DNA of 64,000 nt from Macrosoma leucophasiata (Eukaryota; Arthropoda; Insecta; Lepidoptera; Hedylidae), in the NCBI GenBank assembly GCA_036365455.1, contig JAWQUS010000003.1, positions 9,940,001 to 10,004,000 of the forward strand. Direction: 5' to 3'. The notes beneath the pieces were generated by a model. The model was given only the letters and a program-made list of their open reading frames with translations. It made no database searches and had not been told where the DNA came from. The translations under genes and the position numbers were made by a program. Positions 1-11,924 of the stretch are shown in pieces. The first letter of the stretch is position 1, and every line of letters starts with the position of its first letter.

Positions 1-36
1 TAGTAGTGGCCTGCTACCACTACGCTACTGAGGCAG
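1..36 (-). repeat. SINE-A head fragment
   Basis: The first 36 bases equal the end of the tRNA-like head of SINE-A (compare 6560-6595). The rest of this copy is outside the window. Confidence 0.7.
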
Positions 37-361
37 CTAAAGAATTCTTTAAGGTTTAGAAAATACATATCTTTTACTTAACGAATTCATTCCAATCAGT
101 ACAAAAAAAAATTACGTAATGCTCCAGGTGCATTAAAATTAAATGAATTCAAGTTATCTAATGAATCTGATAACATAAAATTATAAAAATATACATTTTA
201 AGAATTTTAACTATTTATCTATTTTTAAACTATTGCATTGATTCTATCGCGGGCCTTGAGCGCGGGACCGAATTCAGAAATTCCGTAACGTAAAAACCTA
301 ACGGTCCCCACTCCGACGGGCACGGGGGTGTGGCTTTAAAATAAAATATATTTAAATATTT

Positions 362-452
362 TATATTTTGTTGGGATTCGAACTCGGTGTCGTCGATTTA
401 TTACGGGAAAGCGGCGTGCTATTCTCACGTTATATCCACTCGGTTACGGTGA
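362..452 (-). repeat. tRNA-like SINE head
   Basis: On the minus strand: CACCGTAACCGAGTGGATA (A box-like) and CCGAGTTCGAATCCCAACA (B box). It points toward lower coordinates, back to back with the leucine-like pseudogene at 519-604. Confidence 0.5.
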
Positions 453-518
453 CTGTTATGTAAGCCATTAAATTTTCTTGTTATTAAGTATGCTGCTGTA
501 GTATAACTGGATGATGTT

Positions 519-604
519 GGTGGGTAATTTGGTTAAAATGTATTGTTGACTGGTTTAAGGCACCAGTCTCTTCGGAGGCATGGGTTCGAATCCCACCGCT
601 GCCA
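519..604 (+). pseudogene. tRNA-Leu(AAG)-like pseudogene or SINE head
   Basis: The 3' part is good: anticodon arm CTGGT-TTAAGGC-ACCAG with AAG at the anticodon, a long variable arm TCTCTTCGGAGG typical of leucine tRNA, T arm TGGGTTCGAATCCCA and acceptor strand CCGCTGCC. The 5' half does not pair (no matching GGCAGCGG and a damaged A box), so this is not an intact gene. Confidence 0.6.
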
Positions 605-2698
605 AGATTGTTTTTGTTCATTTTTTTTATTGTTTGTTTTTTCATTCAATATTTAAAAAGTGGTAAATATTAATAGAAAATTATTGTTTCATTTTTCTAT
701 TTTTTTTTTTCTTTTATTTGCATTTTATTTTGATTTGCATAATTTTAGATAATTATGTAAATGCTTCACCGCGGCAGTCCCCGAGTGCCACACGTCTTTT
801 TTTTTCTATATGGGTTTAAAAGCTTAAAGGCTTATTTACCCAGCCCATTGCACTGTGACTTTGTCGCCAAATTGTAGTGCTATTGTGTTCCTGGTAATTA
901 GTTCCAACCCGAAACGACTCCCGTCGTGAACTGCAAGTGTAGTTATGTACCATCTGAATTCAAGGCTTTCTATTTCGTAAAATAAATGCAATAATATTTG
1001 CATTTTCCGGATATCAATCCCAAACTTTTATCCATTTTCCTTTTGTCATCACTTTTCATCGATACACTCCGATTTCACTCAGACTCCACTATCAGTTGCC
1101 TGCTGATTTATTTGGTTTAGCAAGTCCATTTTATATCTATATAAAACATAGTCTCTGTCAAACAATTTTGTAGCTATGAAATTGTAATTTCACATTAAAA
1201 ATGTACTTTTGTAATGGATTAGGTATGTCGATTAAATAAGTAACCTTTAGGCCAGTCCCTACACTCGTTTATTTTTCTGTACCATTTATTTTTACTTCAA
1301 GTCGTACAATAAATAATAAATAAACAACATGATATTACAATCTGTACAAACTCTAATCTCACCCTCTCATATTACGTAAACATGACAATGTGTTTTTCGC
1401 ATAATGTATATTAATATTTAGTTAAGCGCGCACTGGCTGTTTTTATTCAAATATTAGGCAAGATTACAACATACATTATTATGCACAAGTGTGAACGAGC
1501 TTCATTTGGGATAATATAGGGTTGTCGACCGTAGACCGTGGTTTCGAGGGTCCTTGGAAGCCCTGTATGGTTTTTGTAATCTAAAATCCTGAGGTTAATG
1601 ACTCTTCTGATGTCATGTTAAGCCATGTTCTTTATTGATACACAATGTTCTTGGTATTTTAAACGATTTTATTATTTTTCCGAAACTGTCATGTGATAAC
1701 CCTAGGACATAAACTTATTCAGACTAACGGCCGACTGGTATTAATTGGAAGGAACTTTGGAGCTTGGCGCGTATTTGTATTAATATTGGATGGGTAGGTA
1801 TAAGTCGACCGCATAACGTGCTTCTTAAGTGGTTTCACTGTTAATAGAGTTCCTATGGAAGATCTTGACGCGGCTCTGCATAAAATAATTGATTTATCTA
1901 CACATCTAATATGTATTTACCAACGTTACGTTCGTTCAGGATGTAATAAATGTAATAAAAAAATACTAGCGGTCATATTAAGATAGGCAACCTAATATAT
2001 CTATACTACCTACCTAGTAGTTCTATTATCTAGATCATAAATATACGTAAAAATCAGGTTTGCAGCTTTCGTTCAGCATAATCAGGATGAACGAAATAAT
2101 TGTACAGTGGGATCCTAAACTAAAAGTATCTTCACCGAAAAAGTTCCATAAGTGACAGGTAGAGAGTGTGTGTAGAACACCAACAACACCAAACATCTCG
2201 TTTCCTGTTCTGAGTCCTGGATTCGGACATGTTTTATCATCGATAAACAACTCATATTATACATTCTTTAATCAATAAGACGAAATTGTCCTTGTTTATA
2301 CTTATTTAAAATTCGTCTGAATTTCCATTACTGTCAACTCGTGGCCGTAATTCCCTGTTAACTTCAGTATTCCGTAGCTTTTTTTATAAAAAGGTGAAAT
2401 ATATTTTTGTAATAAAATTTTGTAGTAATGAGTCTTTGAATAAACAGGGGTTTCATCTGTAGGGGCGCTACCTTCAATAACAACGTCCCAGAAATCCCCC
2501 AAGGGAAGGAGCCTCAGCAATTGCGTAAAGTTAGTGGAATTTTCACACTCATTTTACGAGTTGATATTTGTACACTTACTGAATATTTCATATATAAAGT
2601 TAAACAATATTATTTTTTAAGTTAATGGTATATTTGTCAACGACGTTATTTGATAAACATAGCCTCTTTAATAATTTTATGACAAATATGCTATCCAA
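605..2698. other. AT-rich, no feature recognised
   Basis: Homopolymer T tracts at 620-720; otherwise only short chance frames. No repeat family I can match. Confidence 0.5.
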
Positions 2699-3050
2699 TC
2701 TATACATCTATATCTTTACATCTATAGATAAAATTGGAGTGTCTGTTTGTAATATTTAAATAAGCGCTTTTTACTAAATGCATATGTATGTATGTATACA
2801 CGATACATATAACAAAACAACATTTTTTACTATTTTATTCTGTCTGTCTTGTCTGTCTGTCTGTCTTGTCTGTCTGTCTTGTCGGCTTGGGAACGGTTGG
2901 ACCGATTTGACGGGACTTTCACTGGCAAATAGCTGATGTGATAAGGAGTAACTTAGGCTACTTTTATACTAGCTTCGCCCACGACTTCGTCCGGGTAGAT
3001 ACTGTGTAATCATTAATTCTCACGCAAACGAAGTCGCGGGCACAGCTAGT
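2699..3050 (+). mobile_element. Helitron-like non-autonomous element
   Basis: Starts TCTATACATCTATATC and ends CGGGCACAGCTAGT, the CTAG-T end expected of Helitrons, with TTGGACCGATTTGACGGGAC inside. No terminal inverted repeats or target duplication, as expected. It includes the (TGTC)n tract at 2841-2883. Confidence 0.6.
2841..2883 (+). repeat. (TGTC)n microsatellite
   Basis: About ten TGTC or CTGT units with TTG interruptions inside the Helitron-like element. Confidence 0.8.
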
Positions 3051-6000
3051 TAATTATATAAATATGATCATATTGATATACAATAAATTACGAACATGCA
3101 AGTATCCAAACATCCACTATTCGCCAGCAATAAGTAAATTAAAGGTTTTATTCGCAATCAAATTAATCCACCATAATACAACAAACCTGTATTGACACAA
3201 TTAGAACATTAAACATTACAAATATGAATGAACACAGTAAACACACCTACGTTGCGACAACAAAACACACTGTATCTAAACTAAATTCGTTGTTTGCCCA
3301 AAATTACGCGACGCCGCATGATCTAAAACTTAGCGTGTTAAGCGAATACTATTTCATTTCCATTAGTATATATCTAGGATACAAGTAAAGTCCCGGAGGT
3401 AGCCATCTCGTGTGAATGATGCCGAGTGTTCCAAGGCGTGTTGTTAAAACTGAAGCAGTGTTGAGTCGCGCGCGCTAATTGTGCTCTAGCTGGAGTACGA
3501 CCCCTCCCTCCCAACCTACCCACTACCCACTACCCTACACTCCTTGTTTCGGAGACTCATTGTACAGAGGAAAAAACTTATAACTGTTGACATTGAGCTC
3601 GCATGCTACGTACGACAGTCAAATACAGAGCGTCTTTTTAATTCCGTTTCCTTGTTTTTGTTATCACGTCGTTAGGGATGTTTATGAGCTTTGTGATTGT
3701 ATAAAATGTTTTTTTTTGCGTGTACGTGGACTTTTAGAGCGAAATAATCAAATATGGTGGCTTATTAAGAGTAGAGTAATTTTGATGCCAAGTGTAGGGT
3801 ATTACGTGGTTAGACGCCGTTTTGTCCGTTCCGAATGTTTGTCCGTATTCAAAACGTAACTACAAATTCGATTGTTGGCAGCAGTTTTTATATTCAATTA
3901 GAAGTCTAGATCATGTAATTAAGAGGAAGAAACAGACGATTTCTTCACTTATGTGAAAGTGTTGATGATTTTTTACATTTATACCTATCGATGTAAGCGT
4001 AATAAAACATCCTTTATCCCATAAAATGTTTGAGATTTCACTCAAAGGCATCAAAAGCGAACAGTCGCATTTTCCGCTACGCCGATTTCTTTACTATTTC
4101 AAAAGATTTCAAACTGTCTGATATTGCCTATGAATTTTATAGCAATGTCACCGTTTTCAAATCCGAAAATCACGTTCCTTAATATAGAATTCTAGCTGAA
4201 CACACGTAAAAAGTTAGCAAAACTAATAAACGCCGGACAAGTATTGGCGGTTTAATCGCAGCTGCACAAAACGCGAGCGACAAAACCAACCTCGGATCCG
4301 AACCACAACAACCGTGCCGAAGTTTAATTCAATCGCTGTGCCTCACTGAGTGTTGCGTGGGTTGGGGCGGGGGTGAGGGAGGTAACATGTGGGCTAGAGG
4401 GGCGGGGGGGACGCACTCGCGAGCGGTGTTAATTACTACTCGTGCGGCAGGCCACATATCGCGAACTTTGGCGCCCAACATGGGCTCCGACCGCTATATT
4501 TATCTTTTAATAGTATCTACCAAGGCAAACTGTATCGGACTTTGTTCGATGGAAAAATATATCTCGTGAGGCTTTTAGTGACATTGTTTCTAGTAAATTA
4601 CTTTTCATTGTTTTGTGTCTTTTAATATCGGTATCACTGATTCACGTATGACTCGGCACGGCAATACAATAATAACGTTGATAACCATTGTGTAGCCTTG
4701 AAGAGTGTTCAGAGTCGGCATCTATTTGATAACCACTACGCAGTACATCACTGTTTTCCCGAAATTGGTAATAACCAACAAAGTACAACAAAGGCCGGCC
4801 AGTTTTTTATTGTTTTAAAATAATATGAAGTATCATAACATTTGAGCAGAAAATTTGAAAAAGGTACAAGGTAAAACAACTTTGAAGTATTATCCAGAAA
4901 ACTTGAAGAACATGTCTTGGTATTTAAAACATTTTTATCTCAGCAGAATAAAAATGGTCATTCCTCCCAACAGAAGAATAGGTACTAAACTTTAACTCAA
5001 TTTCAAGACACGTGTCTTGTCCCGCAGATGACTTTTTATTCTGGAAAGGTAAGAGGTTAAAATATTTTAGACATCAGAAAATGTCTCTAGGTTCATTATA
5101 TAATATATCAGACGATTTTAAAAAAAATTTTTTACAAAACTTGCTCAACGGAGGCCAGAAATTCACCAAATTACTTATGTTTATTTGTCGAAATAAACAA
5201 AAATCAAACCGTCTTCCTTGTAAAAGTACCTACCATGAAGATTTTAGTATCCATAATTCAGCTTAATTACGTCCTTTACGCTTCGTCTAATTCGTTTTAA
5301 TGAGCAATGAGACTGCGTCTAATTTAGACTTAGATATTATTGCTACAGTTAGCTCTGTCTAATAGCAATAGTATTCCAATTTGCGACATAACTCCCAGCA
5401 TATAATATGCATTTAACAGGTGCTTTAGATATATACCTTGGCGTATCCAATATCGTGCTATTTCAAGTATTAATTCAATATTACCTCAACGTGTTCGCGA
5501 TTTCAATTTAAATGTCCCTGTCGTAGCCCGCGTGCCTGCGTCAGATACCTCAAACATTCCCGGCTCTTGTTAGAAGACAGCGAGCATCCTCCCCGAGACG
5601 TACCCAAGAACGCAACCCTCTTTGCGCGCTTTTCTCATGTAAATTTTCAAGATTTCCTCTCAAAATTCGATATAAGTTAAACGGTGAGCCCTCGTGATCG
5701 TGTTTGACATGGCTCAAAACGAGTCAGGTTATTTGTAACATTTTTTCGATATTCGTTTGTTTTGTATATTTGAAATTGAAATAAACAATTGCATGAAGTA
5801 TCTAAGGGTTGATTAAAGTTATGGTTTATGACAAATGGTAACAAGACAATAAGACAATATGGTTTATGGTTCATGTTAAATTTGACATTTGACACCGGTT
5901 TAGTTTTTGACAAGAATTAAAGTGAAGATTTCTAGATTTCTCAGAGATCATTGATGATAACAATAACTATCACCCGCGAAGCTTGGACGTTTACGCTTAA

Positions 6001-6112
6001 CGGTGAAAAATATGGTGTCACTTTACAATTTTAAAGTAATCTAACTAATTTTTTGCTATGTTAAAGCAATTAGCTGTTTGTTATTGCTAAAGTAAGTTGC
6101 TGCAACCCAGCC
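3051..6112. other. AT-rich with two GC-rich patches, no gene seen
   Basis: GC-rich patches at 3450-3545 (pyrimidine-rich CCCACTACCCACTACCC) and 4340-4500 (G-rich, then CTTTGGCGCCCAACATGG). Either could be an untranslated exon or a regulatory block of a long gene such as cpo. The 4357-4569 frame lacks any recognisable protein. Confidence 0.4.
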
Positions 6113-6115
6113 TAA

Positions 6116-6253
6116 GGGTGAGATTCACAGACCGCACTACGACTTTACTTTGAGCAAAGTACGCCTTTGAACTGTCAAAACCCATACTAAACTGACAGTT
6201 CTAAGCATACTTTGCTCAAAGTAAAGTCGTAGTGCGGTCTGTGAATCTCACCA
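6116..6253. mobile_element. MITE with about 48-bp inverted repeats, TAA duplication
   Basis: 138 bp. The arms GGTGAGATTCACAGACCGCA to TTTGAGCAAAGTA are almost perfect inverted repeats. TAA flanks both sides (6113-6115, 6254-6256), fitting a PIF/Harbinger-type target. A diverged relative may lie at 30495-30755 (ATCACAGACCGCACTACAAC). Confidence 0.85.
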
Positions 6254-6287
6254 TAAGTGTCTTGCTTCTCTTATCTTTCTAAAAAAC

Positions 6288-6595
6288 GTAACTTCACGCC
6301 TGTAATCCCCGAAGGGGTAGGCAGAGGTAAATGCATGCATTCAATCATACATGCAAACACCCACGACTCGCCGGTTACGTTTTGGCCCATGTAACAGGTG
6401 GCGAACCTGTTGCCATCTCCGGGCACATTACCAAACTCCGGGGTACTGGGAAACTTCCAGAAAATGGAAAAATCCCAATAGAAGCAGAGATAAAGGATTT
6501 TAAACCGTTATCTCTGATAGTCCCCGACCCGGGAATCGAACCCAGGACCGCCAGCGTAATAGTAGTGGCCTGCTACCACTACGCTACTGAGGCAG
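6288..6595 (-). mobile_element. SINE-A copy, tRNA-derived
   Basis: About 308 bp. On the minus strand it starts with a tRNA-like head (TGCCTCAGTAGCGTAGTGG as A box region, GGTTCGATTCCCGGG as B box) and ends in CACGCCTGTAATCCCCGAAG-type sequence. It is nearly identical to 16901-17207. The 104-codon + strand open frame across it is not a gene. Confidence 0.85.
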
Positions 6596-6596
6596 T

Positions 6597-8103
6597 TACT
6601 TACGCGATAATCCCAATTAGGCTGTCTTATGTTAATGAAATTTGAATTAAATGTATGTTGCGTAAAAAATTACTTAGTTACTTACACAATCATGGCAATA
6701 AATTAGACCAGTTGAGTAATACTTTCTGAAAATTGGCACGCTGCTTGTGAAAATAGGCTGTTTGAGGATCAATATCGGACCTCGCGCCACCGCGAGTCCA
6801 TCGACATAAATTTGTATTAGTGCCAACTCTGGCCGACTTTACGATGCTTCAAGCGTACTTATTGCCCGTTCAACAACATAAACATTACTCGCCACAAACA
6901 GCACTTTAAACTATACGTACATTTATGAACTTTCGTTAATTTAGTGTAAAAATGCTATATCAATAGACATTTTTTCTAAAAATGTAGTAGGTATATTTTA
7001 CTAGCATATAGTGTTTATTAATAGTAAAAAAATATCAACGCAAGTCATCGACGCCAGAGATCTCAATGTATTGTAAATGCATTGTAACTCAAAATTCTGC
7101 GTAGTTGTTCCATATGTACCCATAGTATCCATGAATATCTTTATGGGCATATATGGAACATGCATCATTATATTTTTAAGTTCTATTATGTATTTGACAT
7201 CAGTGCAGAATAACAATTTCAATAATCATTTCGTTGTAATAAGCCACCCCTTTTGAAGAACTGGAATATAACTTGAAATTGTAAAATCTACACCCAGAAG
7301 ATGAGGTTACTTAAGAAGCGAAGAAGCTTTAAAGTTAATTTTGTCCCAAAGATGAACTCTTAAGCGAAGAAGGCATCGTTAGAAGTGTCAAAAAGTTTCC
7401 TTGAAATGGAAATTGGTATGGAAACATCCCTTTTGGGATTTATTATCAAATATTGATTTTAATGGGAATATGTTAAATAATTTCTCAAATTGTAATTGAT
7501 TTAATTACTATTTGAGAATAACCTTCTAGTGAACCCTTTAGTAAGGCTAGTGACTGATTTTAAAATAATTACGCTATATTTGTGTATAAGGTAATTAATT
7601 AAATATGTAGATGTAGGTTAGATGGTTTGAAGCATCATCGACAGTTGCCAAGGTATCCTTTAATTAGTGTCAATTTGGACATCAGACCCGCCGAGCAAGT
7701 GCGCCGTTGTGTTTGATAATAAATATGACAAGACGTCTGTCGTTGCGAAATTAAGTGAGTTGGTTGAGTGTAAACAGGGATAATCCTTGGCTTGGCTATG
7801 ATTAGCATATCGCGGGAGTCGGCGCTCGTTCCCGAGGGGCATCTGCAATTTAAATCAGGGACTCGGTTGGGACGGGCCACCTCCTTAGCTGCGTACTCGG
7901 AATTTGAGATTTACCACGATTGGATGATTTGGGGTTCGATTTTCTGCTTGTTCGGACTGATTGTATTGACTCGTGAACTCTGACTAGTGTAAAAATTGTC
8001 TTTAATTAAATTTTAGACGGCTGCTGCTGATATTTATCTATCAAGGTGAATCTATCTTACCGTGATATCGTTCAGCATTCTTGAATATTATCAATAAACC
8101 AAT
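6597..8103. other. no gene; single-copy-looking sequence
   Basis: 7635-7890 is more GC-balanced and open on both strands, but I find no domain, splice-bordered exon or repeat in it. Confidence 0.45.
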
Positions 8104-8210
8104 GACGACCCGGTTAGTCTAGTAGTGTGTGATCACCGCTCGATTCGAAGCGTCGCGGGTTCGATCCCCGCACCGTGACATTATTTGTTTGGCCTACACA
8201 CATATTAAAT
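8104..8210 (+). mobile_element. SINE-B head and body
   Basis: Begins GACCCGGTTAGTCTAGTAGT, has a B box GCGGGTTCGATCCCCGC and continues to TTTGGCCTACACAC. tRNA-derived. Same family as 9387-9570. Confidence 0.7.
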
Positions 8211-8649
8211 ATTTATTTACTTTTAACCATTTGAGTTAAATCATACAGATCTCAGAAGCCATCGCCCGTTCCGTTTGGATCGTAAATTAGTACTGTCCGA
8301 TGTACATTAGATAAAGTATATAGTAAATGCGTAATGTATACATGTAGTTGAAGCGCGCATGGCCCCGCGGCTGGTGTAGATCGTAAGCGATCTACTCACA
8401 TAAATAAATAAATGCGATAAATGCACATTTGCATTTTCATTGAAACCTTTGGCTTTTACTGTGAAACCTTTAGTTGTACGTAGATACTCAGACTTTATTC
8501 CTTGTATTCCTCCTTTTGTACCATAAAATATGCAGTTTTTATTTTCAAAACCTTCACGTCTTTTATAATATTGCTCATACGATCTCATAAGCGGAAATAT
8601 ATTCTATCAACATAATTATTTTTTCTCATGTCTAAATTATTACTTTCAA

Positions 8650-8832
8650 TTATTTTTACGTGGATCCTTATACTAGCAGAGAGTAGGCCCATCAATCAGA
8701 TGGTGTAGCGGCTGCGGAGATACCTCGCGCGTGTATCGCTGCGGTACAATCTCACAGCGATAAGCGGATATCCTTTTACAACAAACATTTCAACGTGCAA
8801 AGCTTTTTTCCTTGAAAGATTTATGTCGACCT
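8650..8832 (-). repeat. local repeat pair, copy 1
   Basis: About 180 bp matching 9138-9320 (GGCCCATCAATCAGATGGTG, ACAATCTCACAGCGATAAGC). Both copies keep a common minus-strand peptide core (PLIAVRLYRSD) but no gene-sized frame. Family not recognised. Confidence 0.65.
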
Positions 8833-8921
8833 TACTTACTGTGATTTGCATCAACACGGACAATATTTTGCTTTCGTGAAATGTCAACATTTATGTCACT
8901 GAATGTTTATTTCCTTTAATG

Positions 8922-8969
8922 TATAGCTTAACAATAAGTAATAACTATATTACTTATTGTTAAGCTATA
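8922..8969. repeat. perfect palindrome, 22-bp arms, 4-nt spacer
   Basis: The left arm TATAGCTTAACAATAAGTAA plus TA is exactly inverted after ACTA. It could extrude as a cruciform or fold as RNA. No mobile element ends were recognised. Confidence 0.92.
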
Positions 8970-9137
8970 ATAAAATTACACTTCGGTAAATTAAGCTACT
9001 GTGTTGCATTTAATTAGATGCTTTATGCGTACCTACTTGATACTATAAATATTTACATATTTGTACAGTACGACATTGGCCACTTACTTCCAATATAATA
9101 GACTTTTCACCACATCCCGAAGCCTCGAAGAATACTG

Positions 9138-9320
9138 TTTTTACTTATTTTTGCAAGGATCCTATGGCAGCAGAGATTAGGCCCATCAATCAGATAGTGT
9201 AACGGCTGTGAAGATATCTCACGCATATCGCTCCGGTACAATCTCACAGCGATAAGCGGATGTTCTTTTTCGACAAATATTTCTGCGTAAAAATCCTTTT
9301 TCAAGAGATTTATGTTTAAG
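9138..9320 (-). repeat. local repeat pair, copy 2
   Basis: Second member, about 490 bp downstream in the same orientation, with about 80% identity by eye. The pair brackets the 22-bp palindrome at 8922-8969. Confidence 0.65.
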
Positions 9321-9386
9321 GTACAAATTTATAAATGTACCAACGTCTGTACATTGATAATTTACTGATAAAATAAAATAATAAAA

Positions 9387-9570
9387 TACGCTTACACTCA
9401 TAGGTAGGTATAAACCTGTGTCGTGGGTGCCTTGCACACAACACATACACAAACACCCAACCCGAAATAAATATCTGTAGGCCATACAAATATTTTTACC
9501 GGTGCGGGGATCGAACCCGCGACCTTTCGAATCAAACGGTTGTCTCACACCGCTGGACTAACCGGGTCGT
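9387..9570 (-). mobile_element. SINE-B copy
   Basis: On the minus strand: GACCCGGTTAGTCCAGCGGT head, GCGGGTTCGATCCCCGC B box, then GGCCTACAGATATTTATTTC and a GT-rich 3' part ending near ACACTCATAGG. Confidence 0.78.
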
Positions 9571-9850
9571 TAATTGTCTTGAATATACAAAAAATTCTGT
9601 ATTTTCATACAATGTTTGTTTAGAACATTACACCAAAACACAATATCTGAAGAGGTACCTATGCGAAAAATGATCCGTGATGTTCGTCTACTGAAGAAAT
9701 AACCTTTTAATTTCATGCCACGAGAATTCAATCGTTCTTGCGGGAACATTATTTATTGTCTGTTTTCTTCTCTCTGTATTCTATCTTTCTTCTGTTTTTC
9801 TTTATCATTCCTCGGTTTTAACATTACATAATTGACGCGAATTCTGTGAT

Positions 9851-10338
9851 AGTTATTACGGGGCCATACATTACCATCTAACCGGAACATGATAGTGCTG
9901 AACACTACCATTTATCGTCAGATAAATTAGGTAATGCGGTTGTGTTTTAGTTTTAAAGAAAAATGGAAAGAAAAATTTGACTTCAGGCGAGACTCGAACT
10001 CGCGACCTACTGGGAATCTAGTCCAGCCGCTCTTCCAATTGAGCTACTGAAGCCCTACCCGATTTGTCAAATCTTTCCTTCACATCTATTGCATTGCTTT
10101 ATGGTAGCAGCAGCGCCATCTATTACCAACTATGCTAGTTAGGCAACCGATATAATAGACTTTTCAGTTTATAGGGAGTAGGTCGCGAGTTCGAGTCTCG
10201 CCTGAAGTCAAATTTTTCTTTCCATTTTTCTTTAAAAATAAAATATATTTCACAAGCATGTGTTAATGCGAAATAATATAAAACAATGCGGTTGTGCCTA
10301 CGCCCTCAAGCTTCTACACTGCAACTCTACCACCAGTA
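9851..10338 (-). repeat. family D repeat, split by the SINE-C pair
   Basis: 9851-9944 and 10285-10338 join into one family D 5' half (ACATTACCATCTAACCGGAA to CTACCACCAGTA). Orientation is defined by the A-tail, so the sense strand is minus. Confidence 0.75.
9945..10284. mobile_element. inverted SINE-C pair inserted in a family D repeat
   Basis: The left half is a SINE-C in minus orientation: tRNA-like head with GCTTCAGTAGCTCAATTGG, B box GAGTTCGAGTCTC, then AAATTTTTCTTTCC. The right half is the 3' part of another SINE-C in plus orientation, beginning in the head and running to AATAATATAAAACAAT. About 60 bp of the halves form inverted repeats. The pair is flanked by a 12-bp direct repeat AATGCGGTTGTG (9933-9944 and 10285-10296), so it inserted as one event. 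Confidence 0.8.
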
Positions 10339-10559
10339 TATGCTGTGATTTTTTCTAACTTAGATTTTAGCAACCTAAGTGAAAATAAAATGGTGAGTGT
10401 ATGGGTGGGTCAACCAAATTTGAAGTTATGTGGGGTCAAAAGTGAGCCGAAATTAACCACTTCGAAATAAGATCAAAATAAGCCTTGTTCCGTCAACTTC
10501 GATACGTTAATTTATGGATTTAGATGTCTGTTTGTAAACGCATGGTTGTAAACGTATTA

Positions 10560-10742
10560 TACCCACAATTTTTTATCATCACATCAGTCGAAGGATGTCC
10601 ACTACTGGACGAAAGCCTCCTCATAAGGGGGGTATGCCATAATCGCCACACTTGGCATGCGGATTGGCGATCGCAGTGGCGGTAGTTTAATCGCAGGACG
10701 CTGCTACCTATCTTGCGTTATTGCACTTACTACCGCTGCCCC
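10560..10742 (-). repeat. LINE 3' coding remnant
   Basis: Read on the minus strand, the segment gives EEAFVQ-stop-WTS, a version of the common EAYVQQWTS ending of lepidopteran RTE-type reverse transcriptases (GTCCACTACTGGACGAAAGC on the + strand). The rest is degenerate. Confidence 0.5.
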
Positions 10743-10798
10743 ATTGAAATAGTAACGCCATTATTTGGTTGACTGACTGCTTTTTACATGTTATATGT

Positions 10799-10985
10799 TT
10801 TTTTTTTATGTAATGGAAGTGGCAAACAAGCATGCAGTTCACATTGATGTTAAGTGATGACTACAGCCTATAGACCCACACAAAGACCAAGGTCAAAATG
10901 CAGATGCGTTACCCCTACTGAGGCTTCAGGTTATGCCTCTGTGCCAGAAATTATAGGGTCGTATATCGGACTTAAATAATTGTGC
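10799..10985 (-). repeat. family D repeat, 3' half with A-tail
   Basis: Starts at a T-run (A-tail on minus), then GGAAGTGGCAAACAAGCATG, GTTAAGTGATGACTACAGCC and GCCTCTGTGCCAGAAATTA. Confidence 0.75.
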
Positions 10986-11924
10986 CGTAGCAACAATGAT
11001 TCAAGTCCCATATAACCTGACGATAATATTTAATACTAAACCAGATTCACCACCATTCAGTTACTGTTCCCTATAAATTGTTTCTTCTGAGCTCTAAACT
11101 TACTTTAAAAATGACAAAATAAACATCTAACCTATCACAAACGAACTAAAGTAGTAAAAACCTAAAAATTATATAGACCTGAGAGAACTGTATGACAGAA
11201 TTTCTGTTGGCGGCGGAAGGCTTTTGTGAATATCCAGACCAGATGGATGTGTCTCATAAGCCAGTTTACAGATACCTCAGCGTCTCTAAGTTCCGGTGTT
11301 AAATTCAATTGAGGTTGGCAAATCTAAACCGTACAGGAAGTTGCGCCCAATCGTGTTCTCACCTGCAGCCGGATTTGAATTTCAAATAAGATGAGACAAA
11401 CCCGCTTCCCCTGTAACCCTCTATGTTTATCGTTGCCAATAGTTTTCAAGGCGCACCTACGAGCCAGTTTATAGCTGTATACGTATTGATAAATAGATAT
11501 ATAGCAATATCGCCAACGGCACGTGTGTTAATTGAATGAAGGAATAGCGTCGTATTTGACTACGAATATATATATCTCTAGTGACAACACACAACTCGAA
11601 AATGAAACATTAGAACTTGAAGTCTCTTTTTTGAATAAAATTAAATTTTGATGAATGCTTGAGAAATTAATATTCATAGAGGTACCTAAAATCAGGTAAC
11701 TTCAATCCTATATTTCTATCTTTACACATTCAGAATCGCAAATTAAAAAACTTCAACATCACCTCCCAGTTGCAGTGAACCCAAAGATCCTCTGTGATTT
11801 GAATTCAGAACTGACTGAAAACTAAATTTCAATCCATAGTAATATATTATTTCACAGAGCTCAGAATCTTAGGTGTGTACCACTAAGACTGAGTCAGATA
11901 TTCCATCACCTGTCACTTTTAGGA

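Noticed and set aside
2841..2883. Tandem tract considered as a CRISPR-like array
   Set aside because: It is a simple TGTC microsatellite without spacers; no CRISPR array exists in the window.
6331..6645. 104-codon + strand frame (MHAFNHTCKHPRLAG) repeated at 16944 and 52398
   Set aside because: It is the antisense reading of SINE-A; it recurs only because the SINE recurs and it runs through the tRNA-like head.
9960..10055. Apparent tRNA gene with good T arm and acceptor stem
   Set aside because: Three copies share a non-tRNA tail and the anticodon arm is imperfect, so this is a tRNA-derived SINE, not a functional tRNA.
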